Source: Bacillota bacterium (GTDB lineage: Bacteria > Bacillota > Clostridia > Peptostreptococcales > Anaerovoracaceae). From it: a stretch of 64,000 nt of DNA. Shown in pieces: positions 17,579 to 26,416 of the stretch (its first letter is position 1; every line of letters begins with the position of its first letter). Both the position numbers and the translations under genes were made by a program. The stretch lies in contig JAUNFA010000003.1 of the NCBI GenBank assembly GCA_030525285.1, forward strand, positions 94,530 to 158,529. Direction: 5' to 3'. The notes under the pieces were generated by a model. It was not told the DNA's origin. It did no database searches and worked only from the letters and a program-made list of their open reading frames with translations.

Positions 17579-18205
17579 ATGGCAGTAGTACAAGATGCAT
17601 TTTTTATTCCTGATGATATAGCAACAGGATTAGCAACCGGTTTATATCGAAGAATCGGTAGTGTAGTTCGGTATGCAACTGGGCCCAATAAGGGTCGTAT
17701 TGTAAAGCATTTAGATCCAGTGAATTTAAAAGCGGTTGAACAAGCACAAGGTATTGGGGTTAAAACATTACAATTTGTAAAGCAACATAAAAAGGGAACA
17801 ATTATTACTGTGGTGAGTGCAGCAGCGGTAGGAACGGGATTAGTTATCTATAATAAGATGAAAAATCATGAACCAAAAGTTCTGATAAAATTTAGAGTGG
17901 CATTGAGAGCCTACATTGAGGCAATTCGTAAGGGTAATATGGACATTGATAAGATAAATGATTTGATGGAATGCTTAGGCGCACTGAAGGAGTATAAAGA
18001 TTACGATAAAATCAGTATACAACTTACAACAGAGGAGCTAGAAGTTCTTGTAGGACGTATTTATGATTATACAGTTAAATTAGCCAAAGATAATGATGTC
18101 GAACTATCAGATGAGGAATTATTACAAAAGAATAATAGTGATACAATCATTAACCTTGAAATGTATCTAAAAGCACAGAAGAGAATATTTTCGGCAGTAG
18201 CATGA
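17579..18205 (+). CDS. Single-helix membrane protein of the SIR2 operon, unknown
   Basis: This 208-residue protein has one likely membrane helix around residues 74-94 (TIITVVSAAAVGTGLVIY) after a basic stretch KQHKKG. The N-terminal part contains a repeated-looking GLATGLYRRIGSVVRYATG segment, and the C-terminal part (95-208) is helical, charged and probably cytoplasmic. It has a very good GGAGG site and lies 49 bp after the SIR2 gene. I do not recognise a family. By position it could be a sensor, anchor or regulator for the SIR2 effector. Confidence 0.65.
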   Translation: MAVVQDAFFIPDDIATGLATGLYRRIGSVVRYATGPNKGRIVKHLDPVNLKAVEQAQGIGVKTLQFVKQHKKGTIITVVSAAAVGTGLVIYNKMKNHEPKVLIKFRVALRAYIEAIRKGNMDIDKINDLMECLGALKEYKDYDKISIQLTTEELEVLVGRIYDYTVKLAKDNDVELSDEELLQKNNSDTIINLEMYLKAQKRIFSAVA

Positions 18206-18220
18206 TAAGGAGAAATCAAA

Positions 18221-18490
18221 ATGGGTTTATTCGGTAATTTGTTTAAAAGTGAATTTGAAAAATGGGTAGAAGGGGCTTCTCATGAAGAACTTTCTGAAGC
18301 GTATGAAGAAGAGAGACAAAAGTGGATAAGAGAAGGGTATAATGGTGGAACTGGTGAAAAGACAGCAAAGATGAATCGCCTAAACACTGAAATTAGTAAG
18401 CGTGTAGCGGAAGAATGGGAAAATGACCCACGTAGAAACAAAGACCCAAATTTCCGATGGACAGATGCCAATCGTTGGGATAAAGATTAA
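18221..18490 (+). CDS. Small charged protein of the SIR2 operon, unknown
   Basis: This 89-residue protein is rich in E, K, R and W. A short amphipathic start (MGLFGNLFKSEFEKWVEG) may touch membranes, and it ends in NFRWTDANRWDKD. It starts 15 bp after the previous gene with AAGGAG upstream, and the operon's strong terminator begins 6 bp after its stop. The WTDANRWDKD ending resembles tails I have seen on small hypothetical proteins, but I cannot name a family. Confidence 0.6.
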   Translation: MGLFGNLFKSEFEKWVEGASHEELSEAYEEERQKWIREGYNGGTGEKTAKMNRLNTEISKRVAEEWENDPRRNKDPNFRWTDANRWDKD

Positions 18491-18495
18491 TGTTT

Positions 18496-18540
18496 AAAGG
18501 CTCCCCATCACCGGATTAGTTCCAGTGGTGAGGAGCCTTT
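18496..18540. terminator. Bidirectional terminator between the SIR2 operon and the recombinase operon
   Basis: AAAGGCTCC (18496-18504) pairs with GGAGCCTTT (18532-18540); an inner CACC/GGTG stem extends it. It serves both converging operons. Confidence 0.88.
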
Positions 18541-18553
18541 GCGCGTTATGAAA

Positions 18554-20122
18554 TTATGCATCCACATCGATACTAACACCAGATTTCAATTCGACGGTGA
18601 TGTGGTCATCCCAGATGGTGATCTGTTTGATCCAGCGTCGCACCAGCGATTCGTCAAATTCGGTGAGGTGGTTAGTCTGCTGTGCAATATAATCCTGCAG
18701 ATCATTGATTCGTTTTATCTGCTCGTCTCTTGCGGCAGTATCGACGGTGGTTTGCTGGCGGAGTCCTCTAAGCCTGAATATTTCATCGGCAATCTCATCA
18801 TAGGCTTCTTTGCTCTGGGCTTTCTGGATAAGCTCTTGCTGTAGGGCCATCAGCTTCTCATCGATGTTTTCAACGGAGGTTGCCTGCGAAGCTCGGATGA
18901 CTGAGGCAATGTTTAGCTGTAGCTGTGCCTGATAGCCACTTTTGTCTCCGAGCATCTGGTTGATTGCCTTGACGACAGCATCCTGAAGGACCAGTTCGTT
19001 AATGGTTCTTGCATGGCATTCCAATCCGGTGGATTCCAGCCTGCTGATGCAGCGCCAGACGATAGATTTAACTCCACGATTGTTCCAGTGGAGCCTTCGG
19101 AACATTTCACCGCATTCGCCGCAGATGACGATTTGGGAGAAGCAGTGATTGCAACTATAGCTTCGTTTCTTGCCGTTGGCACTGGTTTTGACCACTCGCC
19201 TGCGGACCAGCTCTTCTTGAACCTGTAAGTAGATGTCTTTCGGAATAATAGCTTCGTGGTTACCTTCTACATAGTACTGAGGGACGAGACCGTTGTTCTT
19301 GACTCTGGTTTTGTTCAGAAAGTCTGTTGTGTAGGTTTTCTGGAGCAGGGCATCGCCGATGTATTTCTCGTTTCGGAGAATCTTGTTGATGGTGCTAGTG
19401 TGCCACCTTTTTCCTCCGGCTCCGGTAAGAATACCGTCACGTTCCAGCCCGGCGGCAATCTTATCCATACTGAGACCTTCTAAATATTCTCGATAAATAC
19501 GCTTTACGATTTCTGCCTGCTCTGGGTCGATGATGAGGTTGCCGTCCGCATCCTTCGTATAGCCAAGAAAACGATTGTGGTTGATTTGTACCTTGCCTTG
19601 CTGGTAGCGGTATTGCAAGCCTAACTTCACATTCTGGCTTAAGGATTGCGATTCCTGCTGGGCCAGAGATGCCATGATAGTGATAAGAACTTCGCCCTTA
19701 GCATCCATTGTGTTGATGGACTCCTTTTCAAACAGAACTGGAATGTTCATGTCTTTGAGTTGTCGGATGTATTTTAGGCAGTCCAGTGTGTTTCTGGCAA
19801 ATCGGCTGATGGATTTGGTAATAATCATATCAATGTTACCGGCCTTACAGTCATCTATCATGTGATTGAATTCTTCACGTTTTTTGGTGTTCGTACCGGA
19901 GATACCGTCATCGGCATAAATACCGGCAAATTCCCAATCAGGATTTTTTTGAATATATTCTGTATAGTGTTCTACCTGAGCTTCGTAGCTGGTAGCCTGC
20001 TCATCGCTGTCGGTACTGACACGACAGTACGCTGCGACTCGGAGCTTCGGTTTTTCTTCTTCCTGCTTACGAGCGTTGTTTCCAACTTGTCGTCTTGCAG
20101 GAATTAACATTACATTTCCCAT
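18554..20122 (-). CDS. Large serine recombinase
   Basis: This 522-residue protein has the resolvase-type catalytic domain with the nucleophile in [10 protein letters not shown] (Ser36) and the later SRFARNT and MASLAQQES motifs. A recombinase domain ([25 protein letters not shown]) and a zinc ribbon (CNHC... CGEC) follow, then a coiled-coil region and a C-terminal beta segment ([11 protein letters not shown]). It is the full length of phage or transposon large serine integrases. Its ATG overlaps the stop of the upstream small recombinase (TAATG), so the three recombinases are made together. Confidence 0.92.
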   Translation of the reverse strand: MGNVMLIPARRQVGNNARKQEEEKPKLRVAAYCRVSTDSDEQATSYEAQVEHYTEYIQKNPDWEFAGIYADDGISGTNTKKREEFNHMIDDCKAGNIDMIITKSISRFARNTLDCLKYIRQLKDMNIPVLFEKESINTMDAKGEVLITIMASLAQQESQSLSQNVKLGLQYRYQQGKVQINHNRFLGYTKDADGNLIIDPEQAEIVKRIYREYLEGLSMDKIAAGLERDGILTGAGGKRWHTSTINKILRNEKYIGDALLQKTYTTDFLNKTRVKNNGLVPQYYVEGNHEAIIPKDIYLQVQEELVRRRVVKTSANGKKRSYSCNHCFSQIVICGECGEMFRRLHWNNRGVKSIVWRCISRLESTGLECHARTINELVLQDAVVKAINQMLGDKSGYQAQLQLNIASVIRASQATSVENIDEKLMALQQELIQKAQSKEAYDEIADEIFRLRGLRQQTTVDTAARDEQIKRINDLQDYIAQQTNHLTEFDESLVRRWIKQITIWDDHITVELKSGVSIDVDA

Positions 20123-20538
20123 TATTGACTCTCGCTTTCTATGAGGCTGTACAGATATTCTGCCTGTTTCATAGGATTGTCATGCAGAGCGGTGACCTTG
20201 TCCATATGAAAACGGGTAGGTATCTGTATTGTCCTCATCTGTGTTTGCTTATTATTTCGTCCGAGTTTTGTGGCTCGGCGTTTACGTTCTTCTTGTGCTT
20301 TCTGGTAGGTTTCCTTATCGATGATGGCAGGGTAGAAACTGTCGCCAAGATAATGGACAGTTCTCATCAATCGCTTTGCTGTTCCGTGATAGGTTGGTAT
20401 CCCAGCTTCAGCAGCTGCCTTTGATAATGACATGCCACTCAGATAATTTTTATAAAGCTGTCGGAGCTTTGTAGCAGCAGGTTCGTCTATAATTGCGATG
20501 CCATTTTCAATCCGATAGCCAAAGGGTGTATGGCCCAT
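20122..20538 (-). CDS. Small recombinase-domain protein without catalytic domain
   Basis: This 138-residue protein begins directly with [27 protein letters not shown], the recombinase (DNA-binding) domain that normally follows the resolvase domain. There is no catalytic serine domain and no zinc ribbon with paired cysteines. It starts immediately after the stop codon of the upstream recombinase (TAG-ATG). Similar short partners between two large serine recombinases occur in clostridial elements, so it is probably an accessory or directionality protein and not debris. Confidence 0.75.
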   Translation of the reverse strand: MGHTPFGYRIENGIAIIDEPAATKLRQLYKNYLSGMSLSKAAAEAGIPTYHGTAKRLMRTVHYLGDSFYPAIIDKETYQKAQEERKRRATKLGRNNKQTQMRTIQIPTRFHMDKVTALHDNPMKQAEYLYSLIESESQ

Positions 20539-22104
20539 CTAATCACCAATCCTTTCCGTGAATGTTAGACCACATTTCATTACAAATTTGATTTCATTTC
20601 TACCGGTAATCTCAATGTGGTCTGCGTAACTTTCAAAAAGCTCCTCGCTGTAGTTGGTAAGCATATCGGCATGAGATACAAAGTGGAGCAATAGATTTGT
20701 TTCCGTAACCTTTGCCGAATCACCAGTCATGCAGATAGTGATTGCTTCAATATCAGAGCGGTAAGTCTCTGCCTGCAGTAGGAGCGCATTTGTTTCCTGA
20801 TTATATAAAATTTGATCGATATAGCCTTGCGCCATCAGTTTTGTGAGAGTTTCACGTTGTTCGCTGTTCTGGCTCAGAAGAAGCTCCAAATGCTGAATTC
20901 TCTGGAGTGCTTCGTCACCAGAGGAATTCTCAAGTGCTTTCAAATAGGGAACAAGTACTAAGCGATGCCCGTAGATAAGTTTATTCAGCATCGTTACAAA
21001 TGCAGCTTTTATATCATCGTCTCTTACATACTTCATGCTGCAGGTTGTCTTATTCTTCAAATGGGTGTTGCATGCCCATGCGACATACTTGTAAGTAGTG
21101 CAGGTATGAATCCTTCGCTTAAAGGTGTCGCCACATTCTCCACAGATTATCTTTCCTGAAAAAGCATATCGTTTTTGGTATTTGTCACTACCTTTTTTGA
21201 CACCTTTCTCAAGGGCACGCTGTGATACCAGCGCATTTGCTGCATCAAAGTCTGCGTGGCTGATAATGGCTTCATGATGATCAGGTGCCATGTACTGATC
21301 AACCTCTCCATAATTAGTGTGGCGATTGAAGTTTTCGTCCGTGTATGTTTTTTGAAAGATGACATCACCCGTATATTTTTCATTGGCGAGAATGCCTCGA
21401 ATAGTGCTGGAAGTCCAGTTGGTATTTTTCTTGGATGGAATCTTTTCTGCATTTAGTTCATCTGCAATTGCATTGGTACTTTTTCCGGAAAGAATATCCG
21501 CAAATATTCTTTTCACAACCGCTGCTTGCGCTGGATTAATGATCATATTTTCACCATCCCAATCGTAGCCGTAAGGAGTATAGCTGAGCTTAAAGGTTCC
21601 GTTCTGGAAGCGGCGCTTAATGGACCACTTGGAATTTTCTGAAATAGAAGCGGATTCGCCTTCAGCCATACTACTGAGGATGGCGAGGAAAAGCTCGCTC
21701 TCCATTGAACCCGTGTTTATATTTTCTTTTTCAAAGAAAATAGGAATGTTCAAGCTCTGGAGCTTGCGGACCAGAGCTAAGCAGTCGGTTGTATTTCGAG
21801 AAAAACGACTGATGGATTTTGTGATAACAAAGTCAATTTTCCTTGCCTCACAGTCAGCTATCAGGCGAAGCAGCTCTGGACGTTTTTCAGCTTTGGTTCC
21901 TGTGATACCTTCATCAAAGTAGAGACCGGCAAACTTCCAATCTTCACGGGAATTGATGTATCGCTCATAATGAGTTTTTTGTGCCTCTAGACTTTCCAAC
22001 TGAGCGTCACTGCCTGTCGAAACACGGCAGTAGGCAGCAACTCGGAGTTCCTTATTTACGGTGCTATTATTCTGCACACCATCGATTTTGGTTATCTTTT
22101 TCAC
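20539..22104 (-). CDS. Large serine recombinase, first of the operon
   Basis: This 521-residue protein has the catalytic serine in [10 protein letters not shown] (Ser29), SRFSRNT and MAEGESASISENSK motifs, a recombinase domain (TPYGYDWDGENMIINPAQAAVVKRI), the zinc site CGECGDTFKRR and a C-terminal helical region. It shares the full architecture with the recombinase at 18554 but is clearly diverged. The pair may act as a heteromer or as an old duplication with different jobs. It is translated from a GGAGGTGAAC site. Confidence 0.92.
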   Translation of the reverse strand: MKKITKIDGVQNNSTVNKELRVAAYCRVSTGSDAQLESLEAQKTHYERYINSREDWKFAGLYFDEGITGTKAEKRPELLRLIADCEARKIDFVITKSISRFSRNTTDCLALVRKLQSLNIPIFFEKENINTGSMESELFLAILSSMAEGESASISENSKWSIKRRFQNGTFKLSYTPYGYDWDGENMIINPAQAAVVKRIFADILSGKSTNAIADELNAEKIPSKKNTNWTSSTIRGILANEKYTGDVIFQKTYTDENFNRHTNYGEVDQYMAPDHHEAIISHADFDAANALVSQRALEKGVKKGSDKYQKRYAFSGKIICGECGDTFKRRIHTCTTYKYVAWACNTHLKNKTTCSMKYVRDDDIKAAFVTMLNKLIYGHRLVLVPYLKALENSSGDEALQRIQHLELLLSQNSEQRETLTKLMAQGYIDQILYNQETNALLLQAETYRSDIEAITICMTGDSAKVTETNLLLHFVSHADMLTNYSEELFESYADHIEITGRNEIKFVMKCGLTFTERIGD

Positions 22105-22158
22105 GGTAGTTCACCTCCCTTCGTTAGTGTCACATATTAGCTCTGAATCCCTTATATA

Positions 22159-22380
22159 TCAAGGAATTTTGGGCATAATCTCAACCCAAAACGGGGAGAA
22201 TGTTTTACGGTTTATCTCAGTTAATTTGTTGAATTCTGACAAGGAAATAAGTCCAAGCTCCAGCATATTTTTAGCGATCTTCTGCGCCTGAAAGAAGTTA
22301 TAATCCTGTTCAATATCGGTCTGCCGGATAGGCTTTGGCGTAGCATAAGCCGGAATTGATGTTGAGATGTTTTCTTGCAT
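22159..22380 (-). CDS. SHOCT-like small protein next to the recombinases
   Basis: The start is set by TTGGAGGCAACT before ATG at 22380, giving 73 residues; a longer upstream frame lacks a binding site. The part QAQKIAKNMLELGLISLSEFNKLTEIN resembles the short SHOCT-type helical module seen in small proteins near clostridial recombinases. It has no other recognisable motif. It lies between the amidase terminator and the recombinase operon, so it may be the first gene of the recombinase transcript. Confidence 0.65.
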   Translation of the reverse strand: MQENISTSIPAYATPKPIRQTDIEQDYNFFQAQKIAKNMLELGLISLSEFNKLTEINRKTFSPFWVEIMPKIP

Positions 22381-22407
22381 AGTTGCCTCCAATCTGAGGA
22401 AATTCCT

Positions 22408-22448
22408 CACTAATAAATGGAGGCGAGATTGCGGCTTGGCCGAAAAAA
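22408..22448 (-). repeat. 41-bp repeat, copy A
   Basis: One of three 41-bp copies (with 51462-51502 and 56162-56202) sharing ATGGAG, GAG and a final TTGGCCGAAAAAA block on the plus strand. Here it lies between the amidase terminator and the SHOCT-like gene, 28 bp before that start. Confidence 0.85.
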
Positions 22449-22452
22449 CAAA

Positions 22453-22492
22453 TAAAAAAGAGGGCCTGTAGGAGAAAACTCCAACAGACCCT
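22453..22492 (-). terminator. Terminator after the amidase (late operon end)
   Basis: A 14-bp stem (22479-22492 with 22461-22474, one mismatch) and a 4-nt loop are followed on the minus strand by a T run. Confidence 0.88.
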
Positions 22493-22507
22493 GTAAAAAG
22501 ATGTGTT

Positions 22508-23461
22508 TTATAATTTCTTTGCAAAATCTAGAGAAATCCATCCGGCGCCAGATTTGAGCTTTCCCCAGAGAGTGGCACCTTCACCTTTGGACTCTTGAAC
22601 GATTGTAAAAATACCCTTGCCCGTGAACTGGCCGGTTTTATCATAGTTGGTACCTGGACCCTTGCGGATATTCAAATTGGCAATGCCTATCTGAACCTTA
22701 TAGAGAGTATTTGCAGCAGGCGTTTGTGTAGGCTTTGCGGCAGCTGGATAGACAATATTGCCAGAAGCATCAAATACCTTGTAACCGGCATTTGTATCCG
22801 CTTTCTTCTTAGCGTTATCCAGTATCTTGTAGGCACCAATCTGACTTTTGGCATCAGACCAAGATTTGCGAACACGGTACATCTGAGGTACGGGCTTTTT
22901 ATCGTCGGAAGAAGTGGATCCGGTGAGTTCTGTAGTAACCTTTGTGGCCAATTCACCGAGTCTGGAATAGAGCCAGTTACCCGGACAAGACTTGTTCGCA
23001 AACCATCTGTGGACCGTCAGCACCATTTCATCAGACTTTGGTGTATAATTTAAGCTCTTATCCTTAGAGCCAAGCCATAAAAGCTTCTTTTTACCGTTAC
23101 GTTTACAAATATCAATACAGAGTTTCACCAGAGAATTATAGACCGCATTGTTCATCGCATACGGCTCAGACATATCACTGGCACATTCGATGGTGACAGC
23201 ACGCTGATCATTGGCATTGGAAGAAGAACACCAACTACGGTTCTTTTCCTCCACGCAAAGAGAGATGCGACCATCCTTGCCAATGCCATAATTGCAGCTT
23301 GCTTGTCTGGACGGACTTGTAAAGCATCCACAGATGCTCTCGCAAGAGAGCTGACCGACTACACAGTGCGGTGTGATACGATCAATGCTGTGAGTACGCT
23401 GACCGGAATGATTCGGACTGAGTTTGGTATAAGATACCAGTTTACTGTTTGTATATGTCAT
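22508..23461 (-). CDS. N-acetylmuramoyl-L-alanine amidase (endolysin)
   Basis: This 317-residue protein has an amidase_2/PGRP-like domain at residues 1-170 with RITPHCVVGQ, IECASD and HRWFANKSCPG supplying zinc ligands and catalytic residues. A middle segment (MYRVRKSW... KVFDASGNIVYP) is SPOR-like, and the C-terminal part (LYKVQIGIANLNIRKGPGTNYDKTG...) is a bacterial SH3 domain for cell-wall binding. It cuts the bond between muramic acid and the peptide at lysis. It is preceded by the holin gene, one base away. Confidence 0.93.
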   Translation of the reverse strand: MTYTNSKLVSYTKLSPNHSGQRTHSIDRITPHCVVGQLSCESICGCFTSPSRQASCNYGIGKDGRISLCVEEKNRSWCSSSNANDQRAVTIECASDMSEPYAMNNAVYNSLVKLCIDICKRNGKKKLLWLGSKDKSLNYTPKSDEMVLTVHRWFANKSCPGNWLYSRLGELATKVTTELTGSTSSDDKKPVPQMYRVRKSWSDAKSQIGAYKILDNAKKKADTNAGYKVFDASGNIVYPAAAKPTQTPAANTLYKVQIGIANLNIRKGPGTNYDKTGQFTGKGIFTIVQESKGEGATLWGKLKSGAGWISLDFAKKL

Positions 23462-23462
23462 G

Positions 23463-23876
23463 TTAGTTTTCCTCCTTTGTGCTTCTGTCGTGAAGCTGTT
23501 CTAATACAACTTTGATTTTTTCAGGAACCGGAAGGCCGAGATGTGCGGCATTTTCAAGCAAGCTGACGCCCTCATTGGAAATATAGAAAAAGATGACTGC
23601 AGTACGAAGCACACTGCCAGAGCCGATGACATGAATATCGAGAATATTGGCAATGCCAACGAGCAGGAAAATCAAAACCTTTCTACAGATTCCCTTAAAG
23701 CCGACTTCACTAGAAAGCGTGTGGTTGGCGATGGCACACATGACGCCGGTGATGTAGTCAATGACAACAAAGGCAATAAGAGCATAGAGTAAGCCATCAC
23801 AGCCTCCGAGAAAATAACCTAGCCAGCCGCCGATGCCTGCAAAAATAAGTTGAATTGTGTTCCAGAATTCTTTCAT
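23463..23876 (-). CDS. Phage holin (holin_4/TcdE-like family)
   Basis: This 137-residue protein has three hydrophobic stretches (about 10-25, 28-48 with YALIAFVVIDYITGVM, and 62-80) and the family stretch NEGVSLLENAAHLGLPVPEKIKVVLEQL. It forms membrane holes that time lysis and release the amidase. The charged C-terminus is typical. The amidase follows immediately. Confidence 0.92.
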   Translation of the reverse strand: MKEFWNTIQLIFAGIGGWLGYFLGGCDGLLYALIAFVVIDYITGVMCAIANHTLSSEVGFKGICRKVLIFLLVGIANILDIHVIGSGSVLRTAVIFFYISNEGVSLLENAAHLGLPVPEKIKVVLEQLHDRSTKEEN

Positions 23877-23946
23877 TGATAAGTACCTCCATTTCTGAAA
23901 TTAGACGTAAGAAAAGCAGCTACCATCTGATAGCTGCGAATAAAAA

Positions 23947-25842
23947 TTAAGCAGTTCTTTTCCACATATAGCATGTGATATAGGGTTGCAAATTGCTGTG
24001 GGCACTGCCGGAACCAGTAGCAGCAGTAGAACCAGAAATTGTATGTGAATGTGAGCCAGCGCTTGTGGTTGTTTTGTTGCTCACAGCTGAGTAGCCGGAA
24101 GTGGCATCGATTAAGACACGATTGCCACCACTGGTACCCCATGAGGTTTTCTGGTTCTTCAGGTCGTGGGTGTGTCCACCAGCACTTTCTGTTGCCAGTG
24201 TACCTTTTGCATGCGTATGAGAAGGTATTTGAGCTGTGGTTAATGTGACAGTAGAAGCGCCTCCGGTCTTTTCTACTGTGGCAAAATTGGTATCATTGGC
24301 ATTGACACCGACTGGTACTCGACCTGTTCCCCAGGCAACCCAAGTCCCTCCAAAATAGGTGGATGGATTCGTGTTCTTGACGCTCATGTAAATGCTTCCT
24401 ACTGGATAGATAGCACCGATTGCCTGTTTGATATATTCACTCAACAGCTTGCCGTAGACCTTTACGTCCCATTTTTCAGATACTTCAAAGCAGTTATCTG
24501 TTTCAGATACCTTACCAATCGCCACACCTTTACCACCACTCTTGAAGTCCATGACAACAGATGCCGTAGATACGATGTCCGTGATGCTGATAGTCGTGAA
24601 AGCATCCGTTAATTCGTATTTGACTTCATAGGATGTTTCGGTGGAAATCTTACCGCTACCAAAGGTAAATGCTGTATCGGAATTGAAGCTAGCAGAAGCG
24701 TTGGTCCAGGTGTTTGTCCCGGCTACTCGGTAGTAGGTGGAACGAGTCACTGTATTCTTGGAGCTGCAGGACGCAAAGCTATAGGATACCGTTGCCTTGA
24801 TGTAGGTGCCATCATCCGATATAGTTCCACCGCTGTTGCATCGTTGCGAGTTGTAAGAGCTAAAGGAAGGTACACTGTAGGCAACGACAGTAATTGATAC
24901 GGTAGCTGCCGCAGAGGTTCTTCCTCTGGAATCCGTCACTGTGGCAGTAAAAGCAATCGTGCCAGAGCTATTTAAAAATCCGGTTGTGAGAGTGGAAGCA
25001 GTACCGGAGTAGCCTCCACCACTAATACTGTAGGATTTTATGGTAGAACCATAGCTTCCGGTAGCACCGTTGATTGTGAGAGTTGCCTTCGATTTCGATT
25101 GCACGTAGATGCCCCATGTGCTGGGAACATCACCGTCGATACGGCTTACTGTCAAGCTGGAGATGGTAGGCTTGACTGAAGCAGGAACTGTTAGAGTCAG
25201 CGTGCAGGTTTTTGTACCAATCTTTGTGGAACCATTATATGTGTCACATGTAATTGTGCAGGTGCCACTGGTGGTGCTTGGTATCTGATTAGCTAGTGTG
25301 AGAGCAGGTGTCCATGATACAGAGGTAGAGGCGGTCTTTGTGGCGATGGTCCCCTTAGCACTACCGAAGGTATAGGACAGCGTATGAGTGAAGGCGGAAG
25401 ATGCCCTCGAAATAGAAATTGTTGTAGCACTTCCAATATTCACTGATGTTGCCGATACCGAAGATGCTCTTGGAATCGTGTTTAGCGTATGTGTTCCGCT
25501 TGCTGATACATTGACTGCATAGCTGTAGACACCGGCTTCACAACTTAATTTGAAAGATTTTGTACCATCAGCGTTATGACTGATCTTTAAAGAACCCGAT
25601 GCTATCACGGTTCCGTTATAGAGCTGAATACGATTGTCGGTTGAGGTGGAGTAGACAGTTGTGCCGTTGATGACAGCCTTAAAGCCACCAGACATGACCC
25701 AGCCACTTCCTGAGCCGGAGCCTTTCAACGTCCATGCAATGGTAGATGTATTGTTGGCTATATCCTGGCTGGATAGCGACCACGATAAAGTGACAGAACG
25801 TCCTTCTTTCGTGCCGGTTGTAATACTTCCGCTGGAAGCCAT
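23947..25842 (-). CDS. Tail tip/receptor-binding protein with DUF859-like region
   Basis: This 631-residue protein starts with a jelly-roll-like SGSITTGTKEGRSVTLSWSLSSQDI module rich in Ser/Thr/Gly and contains Ig-like strands through residue 430. The C-terminal 160 residues (IGAIYPVGSIYMSVKNTNPSTYFGGTW ... SHTHAKG ... GHTHDL ... SHSHTISG) are a collar-like fibre tip with repeated HTH metal-binding motifs. Such proteins attach the phage to its host. GGAGTG lies before ATG 25842. Confidence 0.85.
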   Translation of the reverse strand: MASSGSITTGTKEGRSVTLSWSLSSQDIANNTSTIAWTLKGSGSGSGWVMSGGFKAVINGTTVYSTSTDNRIQLYNGTVIASGSLKISHNADGTKSFKLSCEAGVYSYAVNVSASGTHTLNTIPRASSVSATSVNIGSATTISISRASSAFTHTLSYTFGSAKGTIATKTASTSVSWTPALTLANQIPSTTSGTCTITCDTYNGSTKIGTKTCTLTLTVPASVKPTISSLTVSRIDGDVPSTWGIYVQSKSKATLTINGATGSYGSTIKSYSISGGGYSGTASTLTTGFLNSSGTIAFTATVTDSRGRTSAAATVSITVVAYSVPSFSSYNSQRCNSGGTISDDGTYIKATVSYSFASCSSKNTVTRSTYYRVAGTNTWTNASASFNSDTAFTFGSGKISTETSYEVKYELTDAFTTISITDIVSTASVVMDFKSGGKGVAIGKVSETDNCFEVSEKWDVKVYGKLLSEYIKQAIGAIYPVGSIYMSVKNTNPSTYFGGTWVAWGTGRVPVGVNANDTNFATVEKTGGASTVTLTTAQIPSHTHAKGTLATESAGGHTHDLKNQKTSWGTSGGNRVLIDATSGYSAVSNKTTTSAGSHSHTISGSTAATGSGSAHSNLQPYITCYMWKRTA

Positions 25843-25856
25843 AATGAATCACTCCT

Positions 25857-26405
25857 TTACGATGTCGGGCCTCTCCACTTGATAGAGAGGTTACCGTTAT
25901 TTCTTGGAATAAAGTCAAACCATCCTCTGGTCTCATTGCCAAGGGACAGCTTGTTACGAATCTCTGCGTTGGTGATAACTAAGCTGTTGTTAGAGATGTA
26001 GGCAATTTTCTGACCGTTTTCTTTGAAGGACAGTTCGTTGTTGGAAAGCTCAGCAGTAAAAGCATTTCCTACCTTACCAAGCTCAATAAGAGCTCTTTTG
26101 AAGCGGATATATTCTTCAAGGAGCTCCTGATTAGTTGCGATATTTTCCTTCAGTTCATCTGTGACAGCAGAGAAATCTATGCGGATCTCACTACTGTTTT
26201 GCGTAATCGTAGATTGAAAATCCTGTTGGATAGTTGCCATTTCTGAGCGTGAGATGTATTCTTCACGGACAGAGAGCCGGATTTGCTCTGAGGATTTTGA
26301 AATCTCCGAATAGCATTCACGCACATTCTCCTGAAGGGAAGCAATGTCCTCCTCATATCCGGCAACATTCTGAAATGAGGCCTGACAGGAAGTGATAAGT
26401 GCCAT
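25857..26405 (-). CDS. Phage tail-tip accessory protein
   Basis: This 182-residue protein is largely coiled coil (residues 15-110, rich in E, Q and S with heptad spacing), ending in a small beta domain (FIPRNNGNLSIKWRGPTS). It lies between two tail-tip proteins with a strong AGGAGG site. Similar coiled-coil proteins in clostridial siphoviruses link the tail tip to the fibre, but the exact job is unknown. Confidence 0.75.
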   Translation of the reverse strand: MALITSCQASFQNVAGYEEDIASLQENVRECYSEISKSSEQIRLSVREEYISRSEMATIQQDFQSTITQNSSEIRIDFSAVTDELKENIATNQELLEEYIRFKRALIELGKVGNAFTAELSNNELSFKENGQKIAYISNNSLVITNAEIRNKLSLGNETRGWFDFIPRNNGNLSIKWRGPTS

Positions 26406-26416
26406 AGGCTCACCTC

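Noticed and set aside
22408..22448. The 41-bp repeats as small genes
   Set aside because: The ATG in each has no Shine-Dalgarno sequence and the frames end at different lengths.
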